From DATEHQ01 sp035279525 (lineage in GTDB: Bacteria > Chloroflexota > Dormibacteria > Dormibacterales > Dormibacteraceae): a DNA stretch of 24,129 bases. Location: NCBI GenBank assembly GCA_035279525.1, contig DATEHQ010000137.1, forward strand, positions 1 through 24,129. Reading direction: 5' to 3'. Below, piece by piece: positions 1 to 8,061 of the stretch (the stretch's first letter is position 1; the number at the start of each line of letters is the position of its first letter). The translations under genes and the position numbers were made by a program. The notes under the pieces are model-generated. The model did no database searches. It was not told where the DNA came from and saw only the letters and a program-made list of their open reading frames with translations.

Positions 1-66
1 CAGCTTGTCGGCTTCGCGCAGCTTGCGGACGACCTGCTCCGGCGTGTGCTTCCTGTGTCCCTTCAC
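1..66 (-). CDS. IS3-type transposase OrfA, N-terminal 22 codons (partial)
   Basis: The minus strand reads from a GTG at 66-64 to the window edge with no stop. It encodes a short basic peptide containing KHTPEQVVRKLREAD. This is the typical start of the helix-turn-helix OrfA of IS3-family transposases, which binds the element's terminal repeats. A strong ribosome binding site AAGGAGG (minus strand, 80-74) lies 7 nt before the GTG and supports this start. The rest of OrfA and any OrfB lie outside the window, so whether the element is intact cannot be seen. The element's outer end should lie shortly upstream, near 108-113 on the plus strand. Confidence 0.75.
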   Translation of the reverse strand, partial: MKGHRKHTPEQVVRKLREADKL

Positions 67-113
67 GCAAGTTCCTCCTTGCCCTCTTGGGCGATGGTGG
101 AACTATCAAATCA
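67..113 (-). mobile_element. probable terminal region of the IS3-type element
   Basis: IS3-family ends normally finish with TG...CA, and the leader before OrfA is usually under 100 bp. On the plus strand the candidate outer CA is at 107-108 or 112-113. The other end and the target duplication are not in the window, so the exact boundary is inferred. Confidence 0.35.
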
Positions 114-188
114 GCTGGGCCGAATTCCGGGGGTCATGCCACGGCTACCGTGCGTTCCGCGTCGACGCCGGCCGGCGTTTGAAGGTGC

Positions 189-980
189 ATGAGGGCGCTT
201 CGAGGCTGGGTTCCGTTCGGGGTTGCCGCTCTCGTGATCGTCGGCATCCCGCTGGGAATCGCGCTGGGCATCCACTGGTACCAGGCGAGCGGAGCGACGA
301 TGACCTATGTGCAGCCCGAAGCCGTCAGGCTTCCGAAAGCCGGGCAGGACCCGCGAACGCTGTCCGTCGAATTCACCTGGTCCGGCGGCGGATATTGCTT
401 TGGCGAGTTTCAGGCCCAGGTTTCCGAGACCGCTACCTCGGTGGTCGTCGGTCCGGTCATCGACCGGCAGTTCCACCACGGTGGGGCTTGCGCGGGAGTG
501 GGAACCGTCTACGACAGGGCCTCGGTTGGGGTCACGTTGAGGACGCCGCTCGGAACGCGCTCGCCGATCCGGCGCAGCGACGGCGCTTTTCTGCCCATCT
601 TCGGTCCGGGAGATTTCCTGGTTCCGGGCGGCGCTGATCGGGCTGCGATCCAGCGCTTTGGCGGCCTGAACGACAGCCCCCCGCTCGGGCTCCGCAAGAG
701 CACGGTGGTCACCAACCTCGGCGACCTGGCCGACCTTACGAACGCTCTCAACGTGCAACCGCCGTACAGGCAGGGCGAGTTCTACTGTCCGATGGACGAC
801 GGCTCCTACTTCCTCGTCGACCTGCACTACCCGGCCGGTTTCGCTGAGCGCCTGCGGGTCGACGCCACCGGCTGCGGCGCGATCTACCTGAATGGTGCTT
901 CGACCCCGGTGGCGGCCACGGCGCAGGCTCGGGACGGCGGTGAGCTCAGCGCCCTGCTCGATGGCCTTCTGGGCGCGTGA
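189..980 (+). CDS. membrane-anchored protein of unknown function
   Basis: I do not recognise this 263-residue protein. It has a short basic N-terminus and one hydrophobic segment at about residues 8-28, so it is probably a signal anchor with the rest outside the membrane. The exported part has four cysteines, in the contexts YCFG, GACAG, YCPM and TGCG, which could form two disulfides. There is no catalytic motif I can name. The ATG is preceded closely by GAAGGTG, a weak ribosome binding site, and the ORF is not open far upstream in this frame. The next gene, an LppX-like lipoprotein, follows after 48 nt but has its own -10-like box, so the two need not be co-transcribed. Coding is supported by length and GC-rich codon use; function is unknown. 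Confidence 0.7.
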   Translation: MRALRGWVPFGVAALVIVGIPLGIALGIHWYQASGATMTYVQPEAVRLPKAGQDPRTLSVEFTWSGGGYCFGEFQAQVSETATSVVVGPVIDRQFHHGGACAGVGTVYDRASVGVTLRTPLGTRSPIRRSDGAFLPIFGPGDFLVPGGADRAAIQRFGGLNDSPPLGLRKSTVVTNLGDLADLTNALNVQPPYRQGEFYCPMDDGSYFLVDLHYPAGFAERLRVDATGCGAIYLNGASTPVAATAQARDGGELSALLDGLLGA

Positions 981-1014
981 CGGATTAGCGCGCTGAATTC
1001 GGTCGATGACAGCT

Positions 1015-1020
1015 TAGAAT
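1015..1020 (+). promoter_or_regulatory. -10 box TAGAAT for the 1029 gene, near-leaderless
   Basis: TAGAAT ends 8 nt before the GTG start of the lipoprotein gene. No Shine-Dalgarno sequence lies between them. A weak CTGAAT at 993-998 (16-nt spacer) could serve as the -35. Transcription would begin at or next to the start codon. Confidence 0.5.
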
Positions 1021-1028
1021 CCCGCGAC

Positions 1029-1751
1029 GTGGCGCCCATCCGCCGCTGGTTCGTGACTCTTTCCGTCGCCGGGATCGCCGTCGCGTGCGGCGGGTTGACC
1101 CCGGCCGCCCCGTACGACCAGACCGCCAGCGCTTCCCAGATCGCCAAGGACTCAGCCGGCTCGCTGAAGTCCGTCAAGTCCGAGCACATCAAGTTCGACG
1201 GCACCACCTCGAACGGCCAGGTCGGGCTCGAGGCGGATGTCGAGGGCCAGAACTTCAACGGCACGATCAGCCTTTCGGGCCAGACGCTCAAGGTGATCGG
1301 AGCCGACGGCAAGGTTTACATCTACGGTCCCGACATCCTGACGTTGATCCCTGGCACGGACCCCGCCGCGGCGGCGAGGCTCAAAGTCGCCGTGGGCACC
1401 AACTGGGTGGTCCTGCCGAATTCCTCGACGGTTACCTCCGACCTCGGGCCGGTGCTCGACCTCACCACCGTTTCGACCTGCATCAGCGGCCTGGCCGGGC
1501 TGAAGAAAAAGGGCACCAGCAACATCGACGGCGACGCGGTCGTGGAGGTGGACGACTCCACCGGCGGCCAGGTCTTCGTCCTCATCTCCTCGCCGCACTA
1601 CCCTCGACGCATCGTCCTCAGTTCCAACACCTGCGCCACGGCGAGCAACTCTGGAGCCGGCACGGTCGAGATGACGAAGGAAAACGCGCATTTCGGCATC
1701 AAGGCGCCCACCAACGTGGTGGACCTCGCTTCCCTCAGCGCCGGGGGGTAA
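1029..1751 (+). CDS. LppX/LprAFG-type lipoprotein (putative)
   Basis: This 240-residue protein has a lipoprotein signal peptide: RR at residues 5-6, a hydrophobic stretch and a lipobox AVAC with the modified Cys at residue 20. The mature part is an alternating beta pattern (VKSEHIKFDGTTSNGQ, then DGKVYIYGPD, then GTNWVVLP). It resembles the LppX/LprG fold, whose actinobacterial members carry lipids or glycolipids across the cell envelope. Two cysteines around residues 157 and 202 could pair. The GTG start at 1029 fits both the signal peptide and the -10 box 8 nt upstream. The family assignment comes from overall pattern and weak sequence memory; a generic lipoprotein of unknown ligand is the alternative. 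Confidence 0.7.
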   Translation: MAPIRRWFVTLSVAGIAVACGGLTPAAPYDQTASASQIAKDSAGSLKSVKSEHIKFDGTTSNGQVGLEADVEGQNFNGTISLSGQTLKVIGADGKVYIYGPDILTLIPGTDPAAAARLKVAVGTNWVVLPNSSTVTSDLGPVLDLTTVSTCISGLAGLKKKGTSNIDGDAVVEVDDSTGGQVFVLISSPHYPRRIVLSSNTCATASNSGAGTVEMTKENAHFGIKAPTNVVDLASLSAGG

Positions 1752-1882
1752 GCCCTCTCCCGCCGAACGAATCCGAGCTCGCGGCAGCCTGATCCGGTAG
1801 AACAGGGCTGGTTAGCGGTTCTAAAGAAAGGTCTTCGAGGGCACTCGAACATTTGTGCCCCAGGACATGGAGGGCGCCGACC

Positions 1883-4048
1883 TTGCCCGGAAGATGGCGG
1901 CTGATCGTCCCGACGCTCGGCCTCGCCGCACCACTGTTCGCGGCGGCGTGCAGCCTGGTGCCATCAGCGGGCGGCGCGGACCTGGCGCCGACCCTCAGCT
2001 TCAAGGACGAGCCCGGCGGTCCTGTCGCCTTCCAGGGCGGCCAGCCCGTCCCGACCTTCGACCGCGAGCCCAGGCTGCGCATCGGGCTCGACGGCACGTG
2101 GCGCTTTCAGGCCCAGAACGTCAACACGAACCTGAGCCTGACCAACCGCGCCTCGTCGCTGAAGGCGATCGAGGCCGAGGTAGCCGGCAGGGACCAGCCA
2201 GGCTATGACGACACGGGCTGGGCCGAGGTCCAGGTGCCGGGATCCTTCGACCCTCCCGCGCGGCGGACCACGACCGGGGGTTTCTACCGCCTCGACTTCT
2301 TCGCCCCGGCGGCCTGGAAGGACCAGTACGCGACGCTCAAGTTCGGCGCCGTCAGATACATCGCGGACGTCTGGCTCAACGGCCACTATCTCGGCTATCA
2401 CGAGGGCGGCGACACGCCATTTGCCCTGGGCGCCACGCAGGAGCTGAACGCGAACGGCGCCAACACGTTGCTGGTGCGCGTCGACAACCCGATGTGGGGC
2501 ACGCGCGACGACATAGTGCCGTGGGGGCTGGCGGACTGGTGGAACTACGGCGGCATGGTGGGCGACGTGTGGCTCGAAGCCACGCCCGCGCTGAGCGTGG
2601 TGAGGGCCGACGTCACGCCTCACCTCGACGGAGCGGACGTGTCGATCGTCGTCCAGCATCGGGGCACGGAAAGCGTCGCCGCGGGCCTGGACATCCGCCT
2701 CTGGCCCGCTCAGGTGACCACGGCCAACCTGCTCGATCCCAACGCGTTCAGCCTCGTCCCGCCTGACGCGAAGCCACTGCTCGACTACCACGTCGACCTC
2801 GGGACGATCGGAGGTGAATCGGTGATCCGCACGCCGGCTCCCTTCGCCATCCGCTCGCCCGCACTCTGGTCACCGGGCGTGCCGGCGCTGTATGTGCTCG
2901 ACGTCGCGGCGGATGCTGACGGCGTGCCGGTCGACCAGACCTACACATCGTTCGGCCTTCGCCAGGTCCGCGTCGATTCGACCGCGCCGAGGATCCTCCT
3001 CAACGGAGACCCGATCGCGTTCAACGGCGTGGCCCTCCATGAGGAACGCCAGCAGCCGGCGGTGCGTGGGCAGCCGGCGGGCGGCCCGCTCACCGCGCCC
3101 GCCGACCTCGAGGCCATCCTGGTCCGGGCGATGGGCGTGCACGCCGACCTGGTCCGGGTCGACCACCATCCGCCCAACCAGATGTTGCCCGTGCTGGCGG
3201 ATAGGCTCGGCCTCGCGGTCTGGGAGGAGATTCCGCTCTACCACTACACGCCCCAGACCTTCTCGATCGCGCTCGGTCGTGGGATCGCGCAGCAGATGCT
3301 GGCCGAGATGGACCTGCGCGATTTCAACCGCCCCTCTGTGCTCTTCCACGGCTTCGCCAACGAGTCGACCGGTGGGAGCGAGCGGGCGGGCGCCCTCAAC
3401 ACGCTGCACGCACTCGACCGGCGCATCGATGGCACGCGTCTTACCGGGCAGGCCGCGTACGCGCTCGATCCTTCCGACCAGACCAGCGCCGGGCTCGACG
3501 TCGCCGGCTACACCATCTATTACGGGGTGCTGTACGGCGGGCGCCTGTCAGGGATCGCTGTCCAGAACGCGCTGGCCCAGGCACACCGCGAGTATCCAAC
3601 CAAACCGATCATGGTCCTGGAGTTCGGCCACTGGGCCGACAACCCGACCGACGAGGCGCAGCAGCAGCGCGTGTTCAACACCTACTACGCTCAGATCTCG
3701 TCCAACCTGGATACCAGTAAGGGAGGCTATGTCGGGGCCGCGGTTTGGTGGGCGCTGGATGACTACTGGAGCGAACGACCAGGGTTGGCGGTCGAAACAT
3801 TCGGGTTGTACCGGCCCAACGGGTCGCTCAGGCCGGCGGGTGCCAGCGTGCGCGATGCCTACGGGCTGACGGCACCGCCTACAGAGCCGACTCGTGTGCG
3901 CTCGACCGGAGTCGCGGTGCCGATTGTGGCCGGAGAGAGGCACTCGAGATTCCTCCCTTACATCGGATTCGCCCTCGCGCTGCCGGCGGCCGCGCTGATC
4001 GTCCTCATCGCATTGCTCTCCAGGGTGAGGCGACGGCCTGCATGGTGA
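1883..4048 (+). CDS. glycoside hydrolase family 2 lipoprotein with C-terminal membrane helix
   Basis: A GH2 (beta-galactosidase/beta-glucuronidase-like) enzyme that would cut beta-linked sugars outside the cell. I start it at the TTG at 1883: GGAGGG lies 8 nt upstream and it gives a clean lipoprotein signal peptide ending FAAAC (Cys23). A TTG at 1853 is the longer alternative. Domains, numbered from 1883: sugar-binding jelly roll about 60-200 (DDTGWAEVQVPGSF, ADVWLNGHYLG), Ig-like domain about 235-360, and TIM barrel about 370-665. The likely acid/base is Glu494 in FANES. The likely nucleophile is Glu580 in MVLEFGHW. A hydrophobic helix at about 692-714, followed by RVRRR, gives a second membrane attachment. 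The substrate cannot be told. The next gene overlaps it by 7 nt, so they form an operon. Confidence 0.88.
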   Translation: MPGRWRLIVPTLGLAAPLFAAACSLVPSAGGADLAPTLSFKDEPGGPVAFQGGQPVPTFDREPRLRIGLDGTWRFQAQNVNTNLSLTNRASSLKAIEAEVAGRDQPGYDDTGWAEVQVPGSFDPPARRTTTGGFYRLDFFAPAAWKDQYATLKFGAVRYIADVWLNGHYLGYHEGGDTPFALGATQELNANGANTLLVRVDNPMWGTRDDIVPWGLADWWNYGGMVGDVWLEATPALSVVRADVTPHLDGADVSIVVQHRGTESVAAGLDIRLWPAQVTTANLLDPNAFSLVPPDAKPLLDYHVDLGTIGGESVIRTPAPFAIRSPALWSPGVPALYVLDVAADADGVPVDQTYTSFGLRQVRVDSTAPRILLNGDPIAFNGVALHEERQQPAVRGQPAGGPLTAPADLEAILVRAMGVHADLVRVDHHPPNQMLPVLADRLGLAVWEEIPLYHYTPQTFSIALGRGIAQQMLAEMDLRDFNRPSVLFHGFANESTGGSERAGALNTLHALDRRIDGTRLTGQAAYALDPSDQTSAGLDVAGYTIYYGVLYGGRLSGIAVQNALAQAHREYPTKPIMVLEFGHWADNPTDEAQQQRVFNTYYAQISSNLDTSKGGYVGAAVWWALDDYWSERPGLAVETFGLYRPNGSLRPAGASVRDAYGLTAPPTEPTRVRSTGVAVPIVAGERHSRFLPYIGFALALPAAALIVLIALLSRVRRRPAW

Positions 4049-4482
4049 GTGACTTCCTGGTCCGGCTTTCCATCCGCAGCGCGATGTTCGCGGGTGCGAT
4101 CGCGGGCTTCGTCTTCGGCCTGTTCGCGGGCAGCATCCTCGGCGCGCTGATCAGCTGGTTCGCGGGAGCGATCGTCGACTGGCAGGCGCAATTGGGCTAC
4201 AGCCTCGGCGTCACGCAGCAGCTCATCCCTTTGGGCGACCAGGCGCGCTCGCTCCAATCGGTTTCGGACAACTGGTACCTGGTCATCCCCGCGGCGGGCC
4301 TTGCCATCGGCCTGGTGGGCGCCTTCATCGGAGTCCTGGCGGGCGGGCTGTGGGCCGCCCTGGTCAACCTCGGCGTGCTTCCGATCGAGGTCGAGGTCTA
4401 CCAGAAGGGCGAGCTCGGACCGGCCCGCCGCGCCGTGCGCAAGGACAGGAGGCGGCGGGCGCGCAAGGCCGCCAGCGGCTAG
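4042..4482 (+). CDS. small two-helix membrane protein, GH2 partner
   Basis: A 146-residue protein that overlaps the end of the GH2 gene by 7 nt, so translation is probably coupled. It has two long glycine/alanine-rich hydrophobic segments, at about residues 12-45 and 80-115. A polar loop with the sequence QQLIPLGDQARS lies between them. The very basic tail (RRAVRKDRRRRARK) is probably cytoplasmic. The layout recalls the DUF3566-type membrane proteins of Actinobacteria, which also end a transmembrane stretch with an IEVEV-like segment, but I would not assign it firmly. No catalytic motif is visible. A scaffold or anchoring role for the neighbouring GH2 lipoprotein is only an inference from the overlap. 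Confidence 0.75.
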   Translation: MVSDFLVRLSIRSAMFAGAIAGFVFGLFAGSILGALISWFAGAIVDWQAQLGYSLGVTQQLIPLGDQARSLQSVSDNWYLVIPAAGLAIGLVGAFIGVLAGGLWAALVNLGVLPIEVEVYQKGELGPARRAVRKDRRRRARKAASG

Positions 4483-4506
4483 GTGCCGAGCCTCGCTGCG
4501 CGGCGT

Positions 4507-4512
4507 TAGGCT
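4507..4512 (+). promoter_or_regulatory. -10 box TAGGCT for the alpha/beta hydrolase, leaderless
   Basis: TAGGCT sits exactly 7 nt before the GTG at 4520, with no ribosome binding site between. The same hexamer at the same distance precedes the nickel permease start at 9959. No good -35 is visible. Confidence 0.55.
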
Positions 4513-4519
4513 TGCTCGC

Positions 4520-5359
4520 GTGATCGAGGCAGCGCCACGCCGTCTCAAGCTGCGCTCGGGCGAAGTCGCGTGCGAGATCTCGGGGGCCGAGTCCGCCCGC
4601 CTCGTCATCGGCATCCCGGGCCTGAGCGCCAACCTGCGGAGCTTCGACGTCATCTTCGAGCACCTGGATGGCAGCCGCCACCGCAAGGTTGCTTTCGACC
4701 CTCGGGGTCGAGGGCGGAGTCCTGACACCGGACCGGGCACCTACGGCTGGCCTTCCCACGCCGCCGACGTCATCGAGATGGCCGACCAGCTCGGCGCCAC
4801 GTCCTTCGACGTGCTCGGATGGTCGATGGGCGCCTGGATCGCCATGGTCGTCGCGAAGCAGGCACCCGATCGTGTGCGTAACGTGGTGCTCATCGATGCC
4901 GCCGGCCTGCCCGAGGAGTCGATCAAGACTCCGGTGTACGCCGGGCTCGACCGACTGTCCTCCGTGTTCCCCTCGCGTGACGCCTTCATGCAGCTGGCGT
5001 CGAGCCTGCCGCACTACCAGCCATGGGAGCCCTGGCGACGCCTCTTCGACTACGAGCTGGTCACGGTTGAAGGTGGCGTCTCGTTCCGGACCCGGAGGGC
5101 CGCGCCCTGGGAGGATGAGCAGTACCGCCTGAAGCAGGATCCGTACGCGCTCTGGGGTGCCCTGACGATGCCCACGTTGCTCATTCGTGCCGCGCTGCCC
5201 ATCCCGCCGAACTTCGGCTACCTGGTCACGGAAGAGGATTACCACCGCTTTCTGCGCGAGGTGCCCCTGGCCAGGGGTGTCGAGATCGACGCCAATCACT
5301 ACACGGTCGGCATGAACGAGGAGGCGGCGGCGGCGATCGCCAAGTTCCTGGACGGATAG
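4520..5359 (+). CDS. alpha/beta hydrolase
   Basis: A 279-residue cytoplasmic alpha/beta-fold hydrolase. Visible motifs: the oxyanion loop GIPGLSAN (31-38), strand/turn FDPRGRGRS (59-67), nucleophile elbow GWSMG with Ser102, and the catalytic His260 in DANHYTVGM near the C-terminus. The acid is probably an Asp or Glu on the strand before the histidine region, but I cannot place it. The family includes esterases, lipases, epoxide hydrolases and C-C hydrolases, and nothing here fixes the substrate. The reading frame is open upstream to 4301, but that would overlap the previous gene by 180 nt. The GTG at 4520 fits family length and has a -10 box 7 nt before it. Two palindromic repeats follow the stop codon. 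Confidence 0.85.
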   Translation: MIEAAPRRLKLRSGEVACEISGAESARLVIGIPGLSANLRSFDVIFEHLDGSRHRKVAFDPRGRGRSPDTGPGTYGWPSHAADVIEMADQLGATSFDVLGWSMGAWIAMVVAKQAPDRVRNVVLIDAAGLPEESIKTPVYAGLDRLSSVFPSRDAFMQLASSLPHYQPWEPWRRLFDYELVTVEGGVSFRTRRAAPWEDEQYRLKQDPYALWGALTMPTLLIRAALPIPPNFGYLVTEEDYHRFLREVPLARGVEIDANHYTVGMNEEAAAAIAKFLDG

Positions 5360-5374
5360 CTTCGTGGCCTCTTC

Positions 5375-5434
5375 GGATAGTCCCGCCTATCCGGCCTGTG
5401 GGTGGGCGTGGGAGCCCGACAGTCCGGCCCATCC
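5375..5434. repeat. two dispersed copies of the 42-bp-period palindromic repeat
   Basis: GGATAGTCCCGCCTATCC at 5375-5392 and CGACAGTCCGGCCCATCC at 5417-5434 match the unit of the array at 19941-20291. Their starts are 42 bp apart, the same period as in the array. The first is an inverted repeat with arms GGATAG and CTATCC; the second is partly decayed. They lie in the 121-bp gap after the alpha/beta hydrolase, which is a typical place for REP-like elements. Confidence 0.8.
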
Positions 5435-5456
5435 GGCAACAGCTCGCCCCCCGTCT

Positions 5457-5462
5457 TAAGAT
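5457..5462 (+). promoter_or_regulatory. possible -10 box TAAGAT for the NfeD-flotillin operon
   Basis: TAAGAT lies 18 nt before the GTG at 5481, leaving room for a short leader that contains GGAAGG. An in-frame TAA at 5457-5459 rules out a start further upstream. Confidence 0.4.
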
Positions 5463-5480
5463 GGCCTCGCTGGTGGAAGG

Positions 5481-6035
5481 GTGACGACGGCTGACCTCGT
5501 CTTCGGCGCCTGCCTCCTCATCGGTGGCGGCCTGCTGCTGCTGACCCTCATCGTGGACGATGTCTTCGGCGGCCTCCTGACCGCCATCCACCTCGGATTC
5601 GACGTGGCCGGCGTCTCGCCGACACCCATGCTGCTCGGCTTTCTCGCCATGTTCGGGGTGGGCGGCCTGTTCGGCCTGCACAGCCTCGGGCTGGGCTCGG
5701 GAGGAGCGACCGGGGTCGGCATGGCGGCCGGCCTCGTCGGCGCGGGGGTGGTCTTCGGCGCCTTCAAGGTGCTGGCCAATGCGGAGTCGACCGAGGCGTT
5801 CAGCCTCCAGGACATGGTCGGCTCGACCGGGCGGGTATCGGTGGGCATTCCCGCGAATCGATTTGGCAGCGTCCTCATCAGCTTCGCCGGCGCGTCGCAC
5901 AACATGACGGCCACCGCAGACGCCGAGATCTCGGCCGGTCGCGTCGTCAAGGTGGTCGGCGTCGCGGGCAACAACCTGGTCGTCGAGCCGGCCACCTCAG
6001 TCACGAGTACCGAAGGAGCACGTTCCGATGCCTGA
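5481..6035 (+). CDS. NfeD-family membrane protein
   Basis: A 184-residue NfeD protein, the usual partner of flotillins in bacterial membrane microdomains (compare YuaF with FloT in Bacillus). The N-terminal half carries transmembrane segments at about 5-35, 48-66 and 75-98. The C-terminal half, from about residue 112, is a soluble beta-rich domain. It opens with DMVGSTGRVSVGIP, typical of the NfeD OB-fold, and ends near NNLVVEPAT. The gene overlaps the flotillin start by 8 nt, so the two are translated together. The GTG at 5481 is the first possible start after an in-frame stop at 5457. GGAAGG lies very close to it, which is tighter than usual spacing. Confidence 0.85.
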   Translation: MTTADLVFGACLLIGGGLLLLTLIVDDVFGGLLTAIHLGFDVAGVSPTPMLLGFLAMFGVGGLFGLHSLGLGSGGATGVGMAAGLVGAGVVFGAFKVLANAESTEAFSLQDMVGSTGRVSVGIPANRFGSVLISFAGASHNMTATADAEISAGRVVKVVGVAGNNLVVEPATSVTSTEGARSDA

Positions 6036-7908
6036 ATTCCTATCGTCCACACCGCTGCTCGGAGTGGCAGCTGTGGTCATCCTCATCCTGCTCATCGCTT
6101 TCGTCGCCAGCCGCTACCACGTCGCGGGGGCCAACGAGGCCCTGATCGTGGCCGGCTCGCGAGGCGCGAAGGTGCGCGACGAGCGAGGGCTGGCAGTCTC
6201 GGCGAAGGGCGACAAAGGCGTCAAGGTTGTGGTCGGAGGCGGCACCTTCGTGATGCCTCTCGTCAACCGGGTGGGGCGGCTGAAGCTGACCGCGCGTCAG
6301 ATCAGCGTGCAGCTCACCGACGCGGTCACCAGCCAGGGCATCAAGGTCCAGGTGCAGGGAGTGGCCACGTTCAAGATCGGGCGCGACGTCGAGTCGCTGC
6401 GCAACGCGGCCGAGCGCTTCCTCGACGCGAAGCCGGAGCAGGTCGACTCGATCGTCAAGAACGTGCTCGAAGGATCACTGCGCTCCATCGTCGGCACGCT
6501 GACCATCGAAGAGCTGATCCGCGACAGACAGAAGCTCCTCCAGCAGGTCCAGGACGCGGCGAAGGGCGACCTGGCCACCAGCGGCCTGCTCATCGACGCG
6601 TTCACGATCCAGAGCTTTTCCGACGAGTCCAACTACATCGAGCTGCTGGGCAAGCAGAGCGTCGCCACCGTCACGCGCGACGCCCGCATGGCGCAGGCGA
6701 CGACCGACCAGGAGGCGGCGGTTCGGGAAGCGGAAGCGCAGCAGATCAAGATCAACGCGGCGCGGGACGTCTCGCTTCGAGAGGCCGAGACCAAGACTCA
6801 GGTCGCCGCGGCGCAGGCGCGCGCGGACCAGGCCGGTCCGCTCGCGCAGGCACAAGCCCAACAGGAGGTCGTGCGCAAGCAGACCGAGCTGGCGCAGCTC
6901 GAGGCCGACCGCAAGGAGAAGGAGCTCCTCTCCAGCACCGTCAAGCCGGCCGCGGCCGAGGCGCAGGCCGTGATCGCGCGAGCTGAAGGCGAGAAGCGTG
7001 CTCGCATCGCTTCGGCCGAGGCGGACGCGGAGACGACACGCCTCGAAGGTGGGGCGGAGGCCCAGATCGTATTGACCAAGGGCGAGGCCGAGGCCAAGGC
7101 CCTGGCCATGCGCGCGGACGCCTACAAGCAGTTCAACGAGGCGGCCATCATCCAGACTGTGCTGGCAGCTCTGCCTGAGATCGTGCGGGCGGCCGCGGAG
7201 CCGATGAGCCACATCGACTCGCTGACCGTGATGAGCGCCGACGGCGCTTCGGACATCGTGCGCAACGCGACCCGGGCGATGATCGAGTCGACCACGGCGA
7301 TCAAGGGCCTGACGGGGCTGGACGTTCCGAACCTCGTCGCCGGCACGCTGGGGCGCGGTTTCAGCGAGCGGTTGCGGACCGGGGATGGCGAAGGTGGCAA
7401 CGGCGAGGCCGGCTCGGCCACCGACAGGATCAGCCAGATCGCCGGAGAGGGCCTGTCGGCTTTGAAGAACCGCGGCGCGGAGGTCGCCGCGGCGAGCAAG
7501 GCGGAGATCGACGCGGCCAGGCCGAAGGTCGAGGCGGCAGCCGACAAGGCTGTCACGGATTCGCACGCGGCGGAGGCCAAGGTGGCGGAGGCCAAGGTCG
7601 CGGCCGACAAGGCACTCGACAAGGCCAAGGCGGTCGTGGCCGAGAAGACGGGCGCGGCCGGCTGGTCGGCGGTGCCGCAGTCCAAACCCGGGGAAGCCGA
7701 GGGCACCACCGCGCAGTGGGCGAAGTGGATGGCGGACCAGCTCCGGCGGATCCCCGACATCCAGGTTTACGACGCGCTGCATCTTGGCGACCTCGAAGCC
7801 AGCGGGCCTGCGTCGGCGCGTGGTGTCTGGGCGACGGCGAAGCAGGTCCTGGCGCACGAATATGGGCAGGTCACGGTCGGCGACCTGCTGAAGAGGTTCG
7901 GCGCCTGA
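6028..7908 (+). CDS. flotillin (SPFH/band 7 family) with C-terminal extension
   Basis: A 626-residue flotillin-like membrane scaffold protein. It has an N-terminal membrane segment at about 9-27, an SPFH domain at about 35-210 (QISVQLTDAVTSQGIKVQVQ) and a long Ala/Glu/Lys-rich coiled coil at about 215-365 with repeated AEA/EAE steps. The flotillin C-terminal region with ALPEIVRAAAEPM is at 381-393 and VLTKGEAEAKALAMRADAY at 348-366. Beyond about residue 450 it is longer than typical flotillins. That part holds a Gly-rich linker, an Ala/Lys helix with EAKVAEAKVAADKALDKAK, and a final compact segment (WAKWMADQLRRIPDIQVYDA to the end) I do not recognise. GAAGGAG lies 9 nt before the ATG. It forms an operon with NfeD. 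Confidence 0.9.
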   Translation: MPEFLSSTPLLGVAAVVILILLIAFVASRYHVAGANEALIVAGSRGAKVRDERGLAVSAKGDKGVKVVVGGGTFVMPLVNRVGRLKLTARQISVQLTDAVTSQGIKVQVQGVATFKIGRDVESLRNAAERFLDAKPEQVDSIVKNVLEGSLRSIVGTLTIEELIRDRQKLLQQVQDAAKGDLATSGLLIDAFTIQSFSDESNYIELLGKQSVATVTRDARMAQATTDQEAAVREAEAQQIKINAARDVSLREAETKTQVAAAQARADQAGPLAQAQAQQEVVRKQTELAQLEADRKEKELLSSTVKPAAAEAQAVIARAEGEKRARIASAEADAETTRLEGGAEAQIVLTKGEAEAKALAMRADAYKQFNEAAIIQTVLAALPEIVRAAAEPMSHIDSLTVMSADGASDIVRNATRAMIESTTAIKGLTGLDVPNLVAGTLGRGFSERLRTGDGEGGNGEAGSATDRISQIAGEGLSALKNRGAEVAAASKAEIDAARPKVEAAADKAVTDSHAAEAKVAEAKVAADKALDKAKAVVAEKTGAAGWSAVPQSKPGEAEGTTAQWAKWMADQLRRIPDIQVYDALHLGDLEASGPASARGVWATAKQVLAHEYGQVTVGDLLKRFGA

Positions 7909-7932
7909 CCGGCCCGCGATCCCAGACGAGCA

Positions 7933-8015
7933 GAAGGCCCGCTTGCGCGAACCGCGGCCCATGCGGGGGGCCGCGACACCCTCAAAAACGGAAGGCCCGC
8001 TTGCGCGAGCCTTCC
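7933..8015 (+). repeat. 18-nt direct repeat and two hairpins after flotillin; probable terminator region
   Basis: GAAGGCCCGCTTGCGCGA occurs at 7933-7950 and again at 7991-8008. Between them, CGCGGCCC (7953-7960) pairs perfectly with GGGCCGCG (7968-7975). The second repeat copy is part of another hairpin, with GGAAGGC (7990-7996) pairing with GCCTTCC (8009-8015). There is no T-run after either, so if they terminate the flotillin transcript it is not by the standard U-tract form. Confidence 0.6.
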
Positions 8016-8061
8016 AAGGCTGGGGTGGGGGCGTGGAGTTGGATTTGGGGCCGGTTTACCG

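Noticed and set aside
4301..4519. Longer start for the alpha/beta hydrolase
   Set aside because: It would overlap the membrane-protein gene by 180 nt, and the added sequence is Arg/Pro/Ser-rich without fold; the GTG at 4520 has a -10 box 7 nt before it.
6475..7962. 495-residue minus-strand ORF over flotillin
   Set aside because: Antisense to the Ala/Glu/Lys coiled coil; its Leu/Arg-rich composition comes from that.
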